A stretch of 37,880 bases of DNA, taken from Bacillota bacterium (GTDB lineage Bacteria > Bacillota > UBA4882 > UBA8346). The stretch is from positions 1 through 37,880 of the forward strand of contig JAEXDA010000024.1 of the NCBI GenBank assembly GCA_023401925.1, in the 5' to 3' direction. The position numbers and the translations under genes were made by a program. Below, piece by piece: positions 23,096 to 31,573 of this stretch. Position 1 is the stretch's first letter. Each line of letters opens with the position of its first letter. The notes under the pieces were generated by a model that had not been told where the DNA came from, made no database searches, and saw nothing but the letters and a program-made list of their open reading frames with translations.

Positions 23096-23587
23096 ATGGA
23101 AATCCGAATAATTCCCGGGACATTTATCATCATGATCATTAATTTTATCATATTGATGATTGTCCTGGTACGCCTCCTTTACCGGCCCCTTCAGGGTATG
23201 CTGGAGCAGCGTAAACAAAAAATAAGCAATGATTTAAACGAAGCTCAAAAATCCAAGGAAATCTGGGAACAGAAACAACGGGAAGCTAAATTAGTCCTTG
23301 AGAAGGCTAGCGCTGAAGCATCTCAAATGGTTGATAATGCCCGGGCTGAGGCAGAACATGTGCGGGAAGGAATTATCAATAAAGCCCGTCAGGAAGCCGA
23401 AGATTTGCGTCAACGGAACCAAGCTGAGATTGAACGGGCTAAAAAAGTCGCTCAGGATGAATTGCGGGATGGAGCGGTCAAATTAGCTATTTCAGCTGCC
23501 TCAAAGGTAATCGGTGACAAAATGACCGTTGATATTAACGAATCCTTGGTTCGTGGGGTCCTTAACTCAATCGAGAAAGGGGCTTAA
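23096..23587 (+). CDS. atpF: ATP synthase F0 subunit b
   Basis: The peripheral stalk subunit: one N-terminal helix (about residues 6-27, FIIMIINFIILMIVLVRLLY), then a long charged coiled coil reaching to F1, ending in a short delta-binding tail. 163 residues is normal. AAGGAGGTC at 23082-23090 supports ATG 23096. A small ACCTA/TAGGT hairpin (about 23061-23081) precedes it in the 79-base gap after atpE. Confidence 0.96.
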   Translation: MEIRIIPGTFIIMIINFIILMIVLVRLLYRPLQGMLEQRKQKISNDLNEAQKSKEIWEQKQREAKLVLEKASAEASQMVDNARAEAEHVREGIINKARQEAEDLRQRNQAEIERAKKVAQDELRDGAVKLAISAASKVIGDKMTVDINESLVRGVLNSIEKGA

Positions 23588-23589
23588 CA

Positions 23590-24150
23590 ATGCATTCTCA
23601 GGCAGCCTTAAATTATGGCCGGGCTATGGTGGAACTCGCTAAAGAGAAAAATATTATTGATCCGCTACTCGCTGTTGCCGAAGATTTGATCGAGAATTTA
23701 CAATTGGTTGAATTACGGGATTTTCTAAAACATCCTAATGTACCGGTAATGGCGAAAAAGGAAATTTTACAACGTTTGATGGATAAAAATAAGCCTCCTA
23801 AAGAGTTTGTTAACTTTTTAAATTTGATTTTCGAGCGACGGCGGGAGAATTTATTATTACCTATTTTAGAATCCGTTGTGGATCAGGCCTTAAAGGTCCA
23901 AGGATATCAAGTTGTAGAATTAATTTCGGCTTTACCCTTCTCGGAAGAAAAACGTAATTCTATCGGTCAAGCTTTGGAAAAAGCTTGGCATACCAAGGTT
24001 TCTCTACAATATAGGGAAAACCCCAATTTAATTGGTGGGATTATTATTAGACGCGGTGATGAGTTGATTGATGGTTCGTTGTCAGGGCAATTGAATGCCT
24101 TGAAGCGTTTGTTGATTACGGAAACTAATATCGCTGCGGAATTATCTTAG
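23590..24150 (+). CDS. atpH: ATP synthase F1 subunit delta
   Basis: Joins the peripheral stalk to the top of F1. The 186-residue protein has the helical N-domain (QAALNYGRAMVELAKEKN) and the conserved C-terminal segment NPNLIGGIIIRRGDELIDGSLSGQLNAL. It starts three bases after atpF ends. All features fit OSCP/delta. Confidence 0.95.
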   Translation: MHSQAALNYGRAMVELAKEKNIIDPLLAVAEDLIENLQLVELRDFLKHPNVPVMAKKEILQRLMDKNKPPKEFVNFLNLIFERRRENLLLPILESVVDQALKVQGYQVVELISALPFSEEKRNSIGQALEKAWHTKVSLQYRENPNLIGGIIIRRGDELIDGSLSGQLNALKRLLITETNIAAELS

Positions 24151-24165
24151 TAAAGGACGATAACC

Positions 24166-25680
24166 ATGCGCTTTGCTACTGACGAAATCATTGCAGTTCT
24201 AAAGGAACAAATAGACAAGTATCAACTTGATTTTGAGGCCCAGGAAACCGGTACTGTACTTGAAGTTGGAGATGGTATCGCCCGTATTTACGGCTTGGAA
24301 AAGGCGATGATGGGCGAGCTTTTGGAATTTCCAAACCAGGTTTATGGAATGGCTTTAAATCTTGAAGAAGATAATGTGGGATGTGTCTTATTCGGATCGG
24401 AGACTCTTATCAAAGAGGGTGATCTGGTTAAGAGGACCAATCGTGTTGTGGAAGTCCCGGTCGGCGATGCGATGATTGGACGGGTAGTCAATCCGCTGGG
24501 TGAGTCCATCGACGGAAAAGGACTTCTAAAAACTACACAGACACGTCCGGCAGAACGGATAGCTCCCGGTATCTCCAAAAGAGAACCGGTTAAGGTCCCG
24601 CTTCAAACCGGACTGAAGGCAATCGATGCCTTAATCCCGATCGGTCGTGGTCAACGTGAGTTAATCATCGGAGACCGTCAAACTGGGAAAACGGCAATTG
24701 CTATTGATGCGATCCTAAATCAAAAAGATACCGGCGTCATTTGTATTTACGTATGTATCGGACAGAAAACTTCAACATTAGCTCAGATTGTTCAGACTTT
24801 AGAGAGTAAAGGGGCTATGAAATATTCGCTTGTGGTGGCGGCTACAGCCAGTGATACGGCTCCCTTGCAGTATTTGGCTCCTTTTTCAGGATGCGCCATC
24901 GGCGAATATTTTATGGAACAGGGTAAAGATGTTTTAGTCATTTACGATGATTTATCAAAGCATGCGATTGCTTACCGTTCCATGTCCTTGTTGTTGCGAC
25001 GTCCCCCAGGACGTGAAGCTTATCCCGGTGATGTATTCTATTTGCATTCCCGTTTGCTGGAGCGGGCTGTTAAGCTAAATGTAGCCAATGGCGGTGGTTC
25101 CCTAACGGCGCTCCCGATTGTCGAGACTCAAGCGGGAGATGTTTCCGCTTATATTCCAACCAACGTTATCTCCATTACCGATGGTCAAATTATTTTAGGA
25201 ACCGAATTGTTCTTCAGTGGTGTGCGGCCAGCTGTGAATGTGGGTTTGTCCGTTTCTCGCGTTGGCGGTGATGCGCAAATCAAGGCTGTTAAACAAGTGG
25301 CAGGCCGTTTGCGCTTGGATTTGGCGCAGTACCGCGCTTTGGAAGCTTTCGCTTCCTTCGGTGCCGATTTGGATAAAGTATCCAAGGCCCAATTGGCACG
25401 GGGTGCTCGGATTATTGAAGTATTGAAGCAAGAACAATATAAGCCAATGAACGTTTTCCAGCAAGTTGTGGTTATTTATGCAGTGACCAACGGTTACATG
25501 GATGATGTGGAAATTCCTGAAATTAAGCGTTTTGAAAAGGACTTTTTACACTTTATGCAATCGGAAGGAGAATCTTTCTATCAAAAGATATCCGAAAAAC
25601 GGGCTTTCAATGACGAACTCACGACTGAATTGAAAAGTTTAATTTGCCGGTTTAAAGAACGTTTCAAAGCTACTTCCTAA
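24166..25680 (+). CDS. atpA: ATP synthase F1 subunit alpha
   Basis: The regulatory nucleotide-binding subunit of the F1 hexamer, 504 residues. It carries the P-loop GDRQTGKTAIAID, VIYDDLSKHAIAYR, the ALPIVETQAGDVSAYIPTN region and the arginine-containing SVSRVGGDAQIKA. Length and motifs are standard. The next gene is separated by an unusually long gap of 132 bases. Confidence 0.98.
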   Translation: MRFATDEIIAVLKEQIDKYQLDFEAQETGTVLEVGDGIARIYGLEKAMMGELLEFPNQVYGMALNLEEDNVGCVLFGSETLIKEGDLVKRTNRVVEVPVGDAMIGRVVNPLGESIDGKGLLKTTQTRPAERIAPGISKREPVKVPLQTGLKAIDALIPIGRGQRELIIGDRQTGKTAIAIDAILNQKDTGVICIYVCIGQKTSTLAQIVQTLESKGAMKYSLVVAATASDTAPLQYLAPFSGCAIGEYFMEQGKDVLVIYDDLSKHAIAYRSMSLLLRRPPGREAYPGDVFYLHSRLLERAVKLNVANGGGSLTALPIVETQAGDVSAYIPTNVISITDGQIILGTELFFSGVRPAVNVGLSVSRVGGDAQIKAVKQVAGRLRLDLAQYRALEAFASFGADLDKVSKAQLARGARIIEVLKQEQYKPMNVFQQVVVIYAVTNGYMDDVEIPEIKRFEKDFLHFMQSEGESFYQKISEKRAFNDELTTELKSLICRFKERFKATS

Positions 25681-25812
25681 TTGCTACTCATTATGGGGGA
25701 TAGTATCTTGAAATTATTGTTTACTCAGTAATTGAGTTGCTCTTTTGAGATTGCCATTCTCGAAGCCAAATAGTAAAAAGCTTTTAAAATAATTTTGACT
25801 GAAGGTATGTTG

Positions 25813-26679
25813 ATGGCAACGATTCGTGATCTGCGTATTAAGATTAAATCCACTAAAAACATTCAGCAAATAACGAAGGCGATGAAAATGGTTGCAACGG
25901 CCCGCCTTAAAAGGGCTCAGCAACAATTAGAATCTACGCGCCCTTATGCGCGTAAAATTGCTGAAGCAACTTTAGATTTGGCTTCTTTGACTCCTTGGTC
26001 CTTCAATCCCCTGCTGAGACAGCATCGAAAAGCAAAACGGGTGTTAATTCTCGTTTTTACCGGAGATCGGGGTATGGCTGGCGGTTTTCACCAGAAAATT
26101 GCCGATGGGGCCTATCAGTTCAGTCTAAAGTTTCAGGACCAGGCGGAAGTTTCTTTTTATCTTTTGGGTTCAAAAGGGTATCAACGGTTTGTCTCACGGA
26201 AGATTGGGGTTTATAAAAGATTTCCTTTAGGGGTAACAGGAATTCCCTATACAGAAGTTCAAAAATTGGCCGGAGAATTATCGGAGTTTTATCTGAATGA
26301 AGAATTTGACCAAATTTATCTCTATTATTCGAAATTCTATTCGACTGTTACTCAAAAACCTAGAGCTTTTCAACTTCTGCCGATTGATCCGTCAAAGGCC
26401 CGTTTAAAAGAGGAACATGGTTTGTTTATCTTTGAACCGAATCAGGAAAGCATCTTGGATAATATATTGCCGCGTTATATCGAAAGCGAGATTTACCGGG
26501 CTTTCCTGGAGACCGAGGTCGGTGAATTAGGGGCCAGAATGACGGCGATGTCTTCAGCCACGGATAATGCCGGCGAGTTGATTGAACGTTATCAACTTCA
26601 AATGAACCGGATTCGACAAAGCCAGATTACCACGGAAATTGCTGAAATCGTTGGCGGAGCCGAGGCGCTTAAAGCTTGA
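25813..26679 (+). CDS. atpG: ATP synthase F1 subunit gamma
   Basis: The rotating central stalk. The N-terminal helix (ATIRDLRIKIKSTKNIQQITKAMKMVA) and the C-terminal helix (ALETEVGELGARMTAM-type, ending RQSQITTEIAEIVGGAEAL) are the family hallmarks. 288 residues. ATG 25813 is chosen because GAAGGT lies at 25801-25806; ATG 25807 and TTG 25795 are alternatives. Its gene is flanked by gaps of 132 and 99 bases, longer than usual within an atp operon. Confidence 0.96.
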   Translation: MATIRDLRIKIKSTKNIQQITKAMKMVATARLKRAQQQLESTRPYARKIAEATLDLASLTPWSFNPLLRQHRKAKRVLILVFTGDRGMAGGFHQKIADGAYQFSLKFQDQAEVSFYLLGSKGYQRFVSRKIGVYKRFPLGVTGIPYTEVQKLAGELSEFYLNEEFDQIYLYYSKFYSTVTQKPRAFQLLPIDPSKARLKEEHGLFIFEPNQESILDNILPRYIESEIYRAFLETEVGELGARMTAMSSATDNAGELIERYQLQMNRIRQSQITTEIAEIVGGAEALKA

Positions 26680-26778
26680 CATCATTATGCGGTATTGAAT
26701 TTTGCCGGAGTTTTCGGCTTTCCTCAAAAATATATTCAAGATAATATATTAAATTTCTCAAAATAGGGGGCTTTTTTG

Positions 26779-28209
26779 ATGGCAACTGGCCGCATCGTTC
26801 AAATTATCGGACCTGTTCTAGACATTGAGTTTCTGCCGGAAGAGATTCCCGATATTAATACTGCTGTAACTGTAAAATATCAGATGGGCAATGATACAAG
26901 AAATGTTGTATCCGAAGTGATGCATCAATTGGGGAACAATCAAGTCCGTTGCGTGGCCTTAAGTTCAACGGACGGTTTAATCCGTGGTATGGAAGCCCTT
27001 AGCGATAATAAACCGATTATGGTTCCGGTTGGCCGCGAGGTGCTGGGTAGGATTTTTAACGTAGTCGGTGAAGTTGTGGATGATGGTCCGGAGGTAAAAG
27101 CTTCACATAGCTTGCCTATTCATCGAAAAGCTCCAAGCTATGAAGAACAAGCCACGGCACAACAAATGCTGGAAACGGGAATCAAAGTCGTCGACTTGCT
27201 CGCTCCTTATCCAAAAGGCGGTAAGGTTGGGTTATTTGGCGGCGCCGGCGTTGGAAAAACTGTTATTATTATGGAATTAATTCATAATATTGCGACTCAA
27301 CACGGTGGATATTCTGTTTTCACCGGAGTTGGCGAACGGACCCGCGAAGGAAACAGTCTGTGGCTTGAAATGAAGGAATCAGGCGTTATCGACAAGACTG
27401 CTTTGGTTTTCGGCCAGATGAATGAGCCGCCTGGAGCCAGACTCCGGGTCGCCTTGACCGGACTCACCATGGCAGAATATTTCCGTGATAGTGAAAATCA
27501 GGATGTTCTGCTCTTTATCGATAATATTTTCCGTTTCACTCAGGCGGGGTCGGAAGTTTCGGCACTTCTTGGCCGGATCCCCTCAGCGGTTGGTTACCAA
27601 CCGACTCTGGCAACGGAGATGGGCGCTTTACAGGAACGGATTACATCAACCAAAAACGGTTCCATTACCTCGATTCAGGCTATTTATGTTCCGGCTGATG
27701 ATTACACGGATCCGGCGCCGGCTACGGCTTTTACTCATCTTGATGCCACAACCAACCTTGAGCGGCGTATCGTGGATAAGGGAATTTATCCGGCGGTAGA
27801 TCCTTTGGCTTCCACATCGCGTCTGCTGACACCGGAAGCTGTTGGTGAAGAACATTATCAAGTAGCCCGTAGAGTTCAGGAAACGATTCAAAGATATAAT
27901 GAACTTCAGGATGTTATTGCGATTTTGGGCATGGATGAACTCAGTGATGTCGATAAGTTAACAGTTTCCAGGGCCAGAAAGCTGGAACGTTTCTTATCCC
28001 AGCCTTTCTATGTTGCGGAACAATTCACTCAAATTCCCGGGAAATATGTACCAATTGCCGAAACTGTCCGTGGATTTAAAGAGATTTTAGATGGCAAACA
28101 TGATGATCTTCCGGAAGCAGCTTTTTATATGGTGGGAACAATTGAAGAAGCGGTGGAACAAGGCAAGAAAATGATGGCTGATTCTGCTGGAGCCGGGGAG
28201 AAAAAATGA
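26779..28209 (+). CDS. atpD: ATP synthase F1 subunit beta
   Basis: The catalytic subunit, 476 residues. P-loop GGAGVGKTVIIMELI, catalytic GVGERTREGNSLW with the conserved glutamate, LLFIDNIFRFTQAGSEVSALLGRIPSAVGYQPTLATEMG and DELSDVDK are all present. AGGGGG at 26765-26770 supports ATG 26779. It overlaps atpC by four bases (ATGA). Confidence 0.98.
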   Translation: MATGRIVQIIGPVLDIEFLPEEIPDINTAVTVKYQMGNDTRNVVSEVMHQLGNNQVRCVALSSTDGLIRGMEALSDNKPIMVPVGREVLGRIFNVVGEVVDDGPEVKASHSLPIHRKAPSYEEQATAQQMLETGIKVVDLLAPYPKGGKVGLFGGAGVGKTVIIMELIHNIATQHGGYSVFTGVGERTREGNSLWLEMKESGVIDKTALVFGQMNEPPGARLRVALTGLTMAEYFRDSENQDVLLFIDNIFRFTQAGSEVSALLGRIPSAVGYQPTLATEMGALQERITSTKNGSITSIQAIYVPADDYTDPAPATAFTHLDATTNLERRIVDKGIYPAVDPLASTSRLLTPEAVGEEHYQVARRVQETIQRYNELQDVIAILGMDELSDVDKLTVSRARKLERFLSQPFYVAEQFTQIPGKYVPIAETVRGFKEILDGKHDDLPEAAFYMVGTIEEAVEQGKKMMADSAGAGEKK

Positions 28210-28628
28210 TGAGCAATCAAATTATGCTCGAAGTTGTTACTCCGCACCGACTTGAACTGCAAAAACAAGTGGATTATGTTGTGGCTCCCACAATCGATGG
28301 AATCGTCGGGGTATTGCCCGGTCATATTCGGTTGATTACCCAACTTGCTACCGGTGTACTCCGCTATGAAATTGGCGGCAAAAATAGCTTTATGGCGGTG
28401 AGTGAAGGATTTATGGAGGTAACTCCTGAAAAAGTTATCATTCTTGCTGAGGCCGCCGATTTGCCGGAGAATGTCGATGTCGAGCAGGCTTTGGAGGAAA
28501 AACGTCGGGCTGAGGAGGCACTTCGTCATTCATTGACCGAAAAAATCAATTATAATCAGACCGTGATTACTTTGGCTAGGGCTATTAATAAAATTGAAGT
28601 GGCCAAAAAATACGGTGACAATAAATAG
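28206..28628 (+). CDS. atpC: ATP synthase F1 subunit epsilon
   Basis: The central-stalk foot and inhibitor, 140 residues. The beta-sandwich (MLEVVTPHRLELQKQVDYVVAPT, GIVGVLPGHIRLITQL) is followed by the two-helix tail (QALEEKRRAEEALRH ...). Start 28206 or ATG 28209. It closes the atp operon; a separate strong promoter begins 24 bases later. Confidence 0.96.
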   Translation: MMSNQIMLEVVTPHRLELQKQVDYVVAPTIDGIVGVLPGHIRLITQLATGVLRYEIGGKNSFMAVSEGFMEVTPEKVIILAEAADLPENVDVEQALEEKRRAEEALRHSLTEKINYNQTVITLARAINKIEVAKKYGDNK

Positions 28629-28651
28629 TCTTTTGGGATAGCATTTTAGGT

Positions 28652-28680
28652 TTGACAAACTACGAGCGGTTGGTTATAAT
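28652..28680 (+). promoter_or_regulatory. Consensus promoter of metK
   Basis: TTGACA (28652-28657) and TATAAT (28675-28680) are exact sigma-A consensus hexamers with a 17-base spacer. The transcript would start near 28687 and enter the SAM riboswitch directly. Such a perfect promoter fits control by premature termination rather than by initiation. Confidence 0.9.
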
Positions 28681-28705
28681 TTTATTGAAATTGATCAATT
28701 TAATA

Positions 28706-28837
28706 CTCATCCAGAGAGGTGGAGGGAAACGGCCCGATGAAACCCGGCAACCCGATTGGTATTGCTCATTTACCAAATGTTTTGTAGCAATAGCAGTGTT
28801 TGGGTGCCAATTCCCCCAGAGATTTCTGGAAGATGAG
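28706..28837 (+). promoter_or_regulatory. SAM-I (S-box) riboswitch
   Basis: The S-box aptamer senses S-adenosylmethionine and turns off genes for methionine and SAM synthesis. Conserved pieces are visible in order: CTCATCCAGAGAGGTGGAGG, then GGCCCGATGAAACCCGGCAACC, then GGTGCCAATTCC and the closing GATGAGAA. P1 pairs CTCATC (28706-28711) with GATGAG (28832-28837). It lies 58 bases before metK, the classical target. Confidence 0.95.
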
Positions 28838-28847
28838 AATGATTTTA

Positions 28848-28879
28848 ACCCCTTCATCTTCGGAGGGGTATTTATTTTA
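28848..28879 (+). terminator. Riboswitch terminator stem
   Basis: ACCCCT (28848-28853) pairs with AGGGGT (28864-28869), extended by one G-U and one C-G, and ATTTATTTTA follows. With SAM bound this stem should form and stop transcription before metK. The T tract is interrupted, so read-through may be notable. Confidence 0.7.
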
Positions 28880-28895
28880 TATGGAGGTGTTTGAT

Positions 28896-30074
28896 ATGGA
28901 AAGACGTTTATTTACATCGGAGTCGGTGACGGAGGGGCATCCCGATAAGATCTGCGACCAAATTTCCGATGCCGTGCTTGATGCTATTTTTGCGGAAGAT
29001 CCTCAGTCGCGGGTCGCCTGTGAATGTGCCGTCACCACCGGTATGGTGTTGGTCATGGGTGAAATTACCACCAATTGTTATGTGGATATACCGAAAGTAG
29101 TGCGGCAAACCATCCGAGAGATCGGCTATACCCGGGCGAAATACGGTTTTGATTGCGACACTTGCGCAATTTTAACCTCTATTGATGAACAATCGGCTGA
29201 TATCGCTTTAGGAGTCGATAAAGCTCTTGAAGCTAAAAATGGTGAGATGAACGATAAGGAAATTGAAGCGATAGGGGCAGGGGATCAGGGCATGGTCTTT
29301 GGTTATGCTTGTGATGAGACGCCGGAATATATGCCGATGCCGATCGCTCTGGCCCACCAATTGACCAGAAGACTGTCCGAAGTTAGGAAAAGCGGAGAAC
29401 TAAGTTATTTGCGTCCCGATGGCAAGAGCCAGGTTACAGTGGAATATGATGATGGAGTGCCGGTTCGCGTCGATACCATTATTATTTCCAGCCAGCATGA
29501 CTCGGCAGTCACTCATGACCAAATTGAAAAAGATATTATTGAAACGGTAATCAAAAAGATAATACCAGGCAAGATGATCGATGGCAACAGCCGGTTTTTG
29601 GTAAATCCCACCGGACGTTTCGTTGTGGGAGGACCCCAAGGGGATTCCGGACTGACCGGCCGAAAAATCATTGTTGATACCTATGGTGGTATGGCCCGCC
29701 ATGGTGGTGGAGCATTTTCCGGAAAAGATCCGACGAAGGTTGATCGCTCAGCCGCCTATGCCGCCCGTCACGCTGCTAAAAATGTAGTAGCTGCGGGACT
29801 TGCTAAAAAATGCGAGATTCAGATTGCCTATGCCATTGGAGTGGCTAAGCCCGTATCAATCCTGGTCGATACTTTCGGTACAGGGAAAAAATCCGATGAA
29901 GAGATTGCGGAATTAGTCAAACAAACTTTTGATTTCAGACCGGCTGCAATTATTCGCGATTTAAATTTGCGCCGCCCGATTTACAAACAAACAGCTGCTT
30001 ATGGACACTTTGGTAGAAACGATCTGGATTTGCCATGGGAACGTTTGGATAAAGTGGATATGCTTAAGAGATAG
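28896..30074 (+). CDS. metK: S-adenosylmethionine synthetase
   Basis: Makes SAM from methionine and ATP in the cytoplasm. Motifs: TEGHPDKICDQISDAVLD, GAGDQGMVFGYACDET, VGGPQGDSGLTGRKIIVDTYGG, GGGAFSGKDPTKVDRSAAYAAR. ATG 28896 has GGAGGTG at 28883-28889; the longer frame from 28800 runs through the riboswitch and is rejected. 392 residues is normal. Regulated by the SAM-I riboswitch upstream and ended by a strong terminator. Confidence 0.98.
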   Translation: MERRLFTSESVTEGHPDKICDQISDAVLDAIFAEDPQSRVACECAVTTGMVLVMGEITTNCYVDIPKVVRQTIREIGYTRAKYGFDCDTCAILTSIDEQSADIALGVDKALEAKNGEMNDKEIEAIGAGDQGMVFGYACDETPEYMPMPIALAHQLTRRLSEVRKSGELSYLRPDGKSQVTVEYDDGVPVRVDTIIISSQHDSAVTHDQIEKDIIETVIKKIIPGKMIDGNSRFLVNPTGRFVVGGPQGDSGLTGRKIIVDTYGGMARHGGGAFSGKDPTKVDRSAAYAARHAAKNVVAAGLAKKCEIQIAYAIGVAKPVSILVDTFGTGKKSDEEIAELVKQTFDFRPAAIIRDLNLRRPIYKQTAAYGHFGRNDLDLPWERLDKVDMLKR

Positions 30075-30087
30075 ACCATAGTGGCAT

Positions 30088-30114
30088 AAAAAAACCGGTT
30101 CTTCCGGTTTTTTT
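30088..30114 (+). terminator. Intrinsic terminator of metK
   Basis: AAAAAAACCGG (30088-30098) pairs with CCGGTTTTTTT (30104-30114) around five bases and a T run follows. It lies 13 bases after the metK stop. Confidence 0.92.
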
Positions 30115-30253
30115 ATTTTGGAGGGCTTGTAAATTTTGGATCAGGAAGGATGGTAAATGTTTTTGAAAAGTATAAAGTTCGGAACTGACATTGCCGAAGT
30201 TTAATGAGATAAAAGTTTTTTGAGATGTGAAGGACAATTCGAGGTGCGTTTGG

Positions 30254-30913
30254 ATGGCAGTTTATAGACTGTTTATAGTAGCTGATCTTGTTTCAGGAGG
30301 TCAGGGTGTAAAAGAAATTCTCAGTTCTCAAAAGGACTTTATGATTGTGGATGAAGCCCAATTTGGTTTGGAAACATTGGATAGAATAATCGCTTTGAAA
30401 CCCGATGTGGTCTTAATTGATACTAATTTGATTGCGGATGACGGATTAGAATTAACCGCTGGGTTGAAACAGAAATCAACCTCAGCGAAAGTACTAATTA
30501 TAACTACGGATACCAATCAGCACCATCTATCAAAAAGTATTAGGGCTGGTGCTCTAGGATATGTTCTTAAGGATTGTGATTTTTCTGTTCTTTGCGAAGC
30601 TATACGGACCGTAGCGCGGGGTGATGCTTATATCCAACCCCGTCTGCTGTCGACTTTGCTGGCTGAATTTCGGCAATTTTTGTCAGAAGAAAAACAGGTG
30701 GTTTTACCGGAACAGTTAGGTTTAACGAATCGGGAATTTGAAATCGTCAATCATATCGCCTGCGGCTCCAGTAATAAAGAAATTGCCGAACAACTATTTA
30801 TTAGTGAGAAGACTGTGAAAAATCATGTCAGTAATATTTTGCGTAAAATGGAACTGGAAGATCGGACTCAAGTTGCGGTTTATGCATATCGCAAAGGGTT
30901 GATTGCTAAATAA
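30254..30913 (+). CDS. Orphan NarL-like regulator with degenerate receiver
   Basis: A 219-residue regulator with a receiver-like domain and a LuxR-type DNA-binding domain (LTNREFEIVNHIACG ... EKTVKNHVSNILRKMELEDR). The receiver keeps Asp56 (VVLIDTNLIADDG), Thr84/85 and Lys106 (GYVLKD), but the acidic pair is reduced to Ala10-Asp11 in FIVADL, so magnesium binding and phosphorylation may be weak or absent. No kinase gene is near. GAGGTG at 30241-30246 supports ATG 30254. The gene stands between two terminators. Control by another signal, or cross-talk from a distant kinase, is possible. Confidence 0.85.
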   Translation: MAVYRLFIVADLVSGGQGVKEILSSQKDFMIVDEAQFGLETLDRIIALKPDVVLIDTNLIADDGLELTAGLKQKSTSAKVLIITTDTNQHHLSKSIRAGALGYVLKDCDFSVLCEAIRTVARGDAYIQPRLLSTLLAEFRQFLSEEKQVVLPEQLGLTNREFEIVNHIACGSSNKEIAEQLFISEKTVKNHVSNILRKMELEDRTQVAVYAYRKGLIAK

Positions 30914-31004
30914 TTTATTTTTTAAAGAATGAATGGGAATTAATAAATCGTCAACATAGCTCTGAATTAGAGGCGAATTTTCAATATGGATACTGATTGA
31001 AAGG

Positions 31005-31027
31005 CTTTACCCTTCCGGGTAAAGTCT
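31005..31027 (+). terminator. Hairpin terminator after the orphan regulator
   Basis: CTTTACCC (31005-31012) pairs perfectly with GGGTAAAG (31017-31024) around TTCC. Only TCTT follows, so it is a moderate terminator. Confidence 0.6.
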
Positions 31028-31074
31028 TACTCGTATATTTGCATAGAATGGATGACGGTGGAACTGGAGAATGA

Positions 31075-31440
31075 ATGGAATATAAAACTGTTACAATTTT
31101 CCGGAATGGAAACGAATGGACCCGGGTAGGGCAAGTATTTGCAGTGGAGAGATTTTTGGCTCAATCCTTACGAGGCTTGTTTGTGTTTCGCAAGTTGCCA
31201 TCCGGTGAAGGAATTAATGGATTGCTATGCTATCCTTGCAAATTTGTTTATATGTTTGGAAAAGGTTTTGCCATTGATATAGTGTATTGCAACCGTGATA
31301 AAGAAATCATTTATATTATGGAATGCCTGGTCCCTCATAAAACCGGGCCATACCTAGAGGACTCCTGCTTTATTTTGGTGTTCCCGGCGGAAACGGTATT
31401 TCATTCCGGCTTGAGAGTCGGAGAATGTTTGAAGTGGTAA
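31075..31440 (+). CDS. DUF192-like protein
   Basis: A 121-residue protein resembling DUF192. The pattern VERFLAQSLRGLFVFRKLPSGEGIN, then FAIDIVYCNRDKEIIYI, then LVPHKTGPYLEDSCFILVFPAETV and GLRVGECLKW follows the family order (small GLM-type start, polar-hydrophobic IDIV strand, proline-rich P-x-K-x-GPY, terminal GLKVGD-type turn). No signal peptide is visible, unlike many family members. A GGAGA a few bases upstream supports ATG 31075. Function is unknown. Confidence 0.6.
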   Translation: MEYKTVTIFRNGNEWTRVGQVFAVERFLAQSLRGLFVFRKLPSGEGINGLLCYPCKFVYMFGKGFAIDIVYCNRDKEIIYIMECLVPHKTGPYLEDSCFILVFPAETVFHSGLRVGECLKW

Positions 31441-31573
31441 ATACTTGTATTTGAGCTTTATTCTTGTTTTCTTTACAATTTATCTACCATAGCTCATTGT
31501 TGGCCAGAGTTGGTTGTCTCAACAATGGCTTGGAGCCGGTGGGGATGGAGTTTAAAATTCCGGGGGTGACAAA
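31441..31573. other. Short gap with an inverted repeat
   Basis: CATTGTT (about 31495-31501) and AACAATG (about 31521-31527) are inverted arms close to the kinase gene. It may be an operator or a chance palindrome; no T tract follows. Confidence 0.3.
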
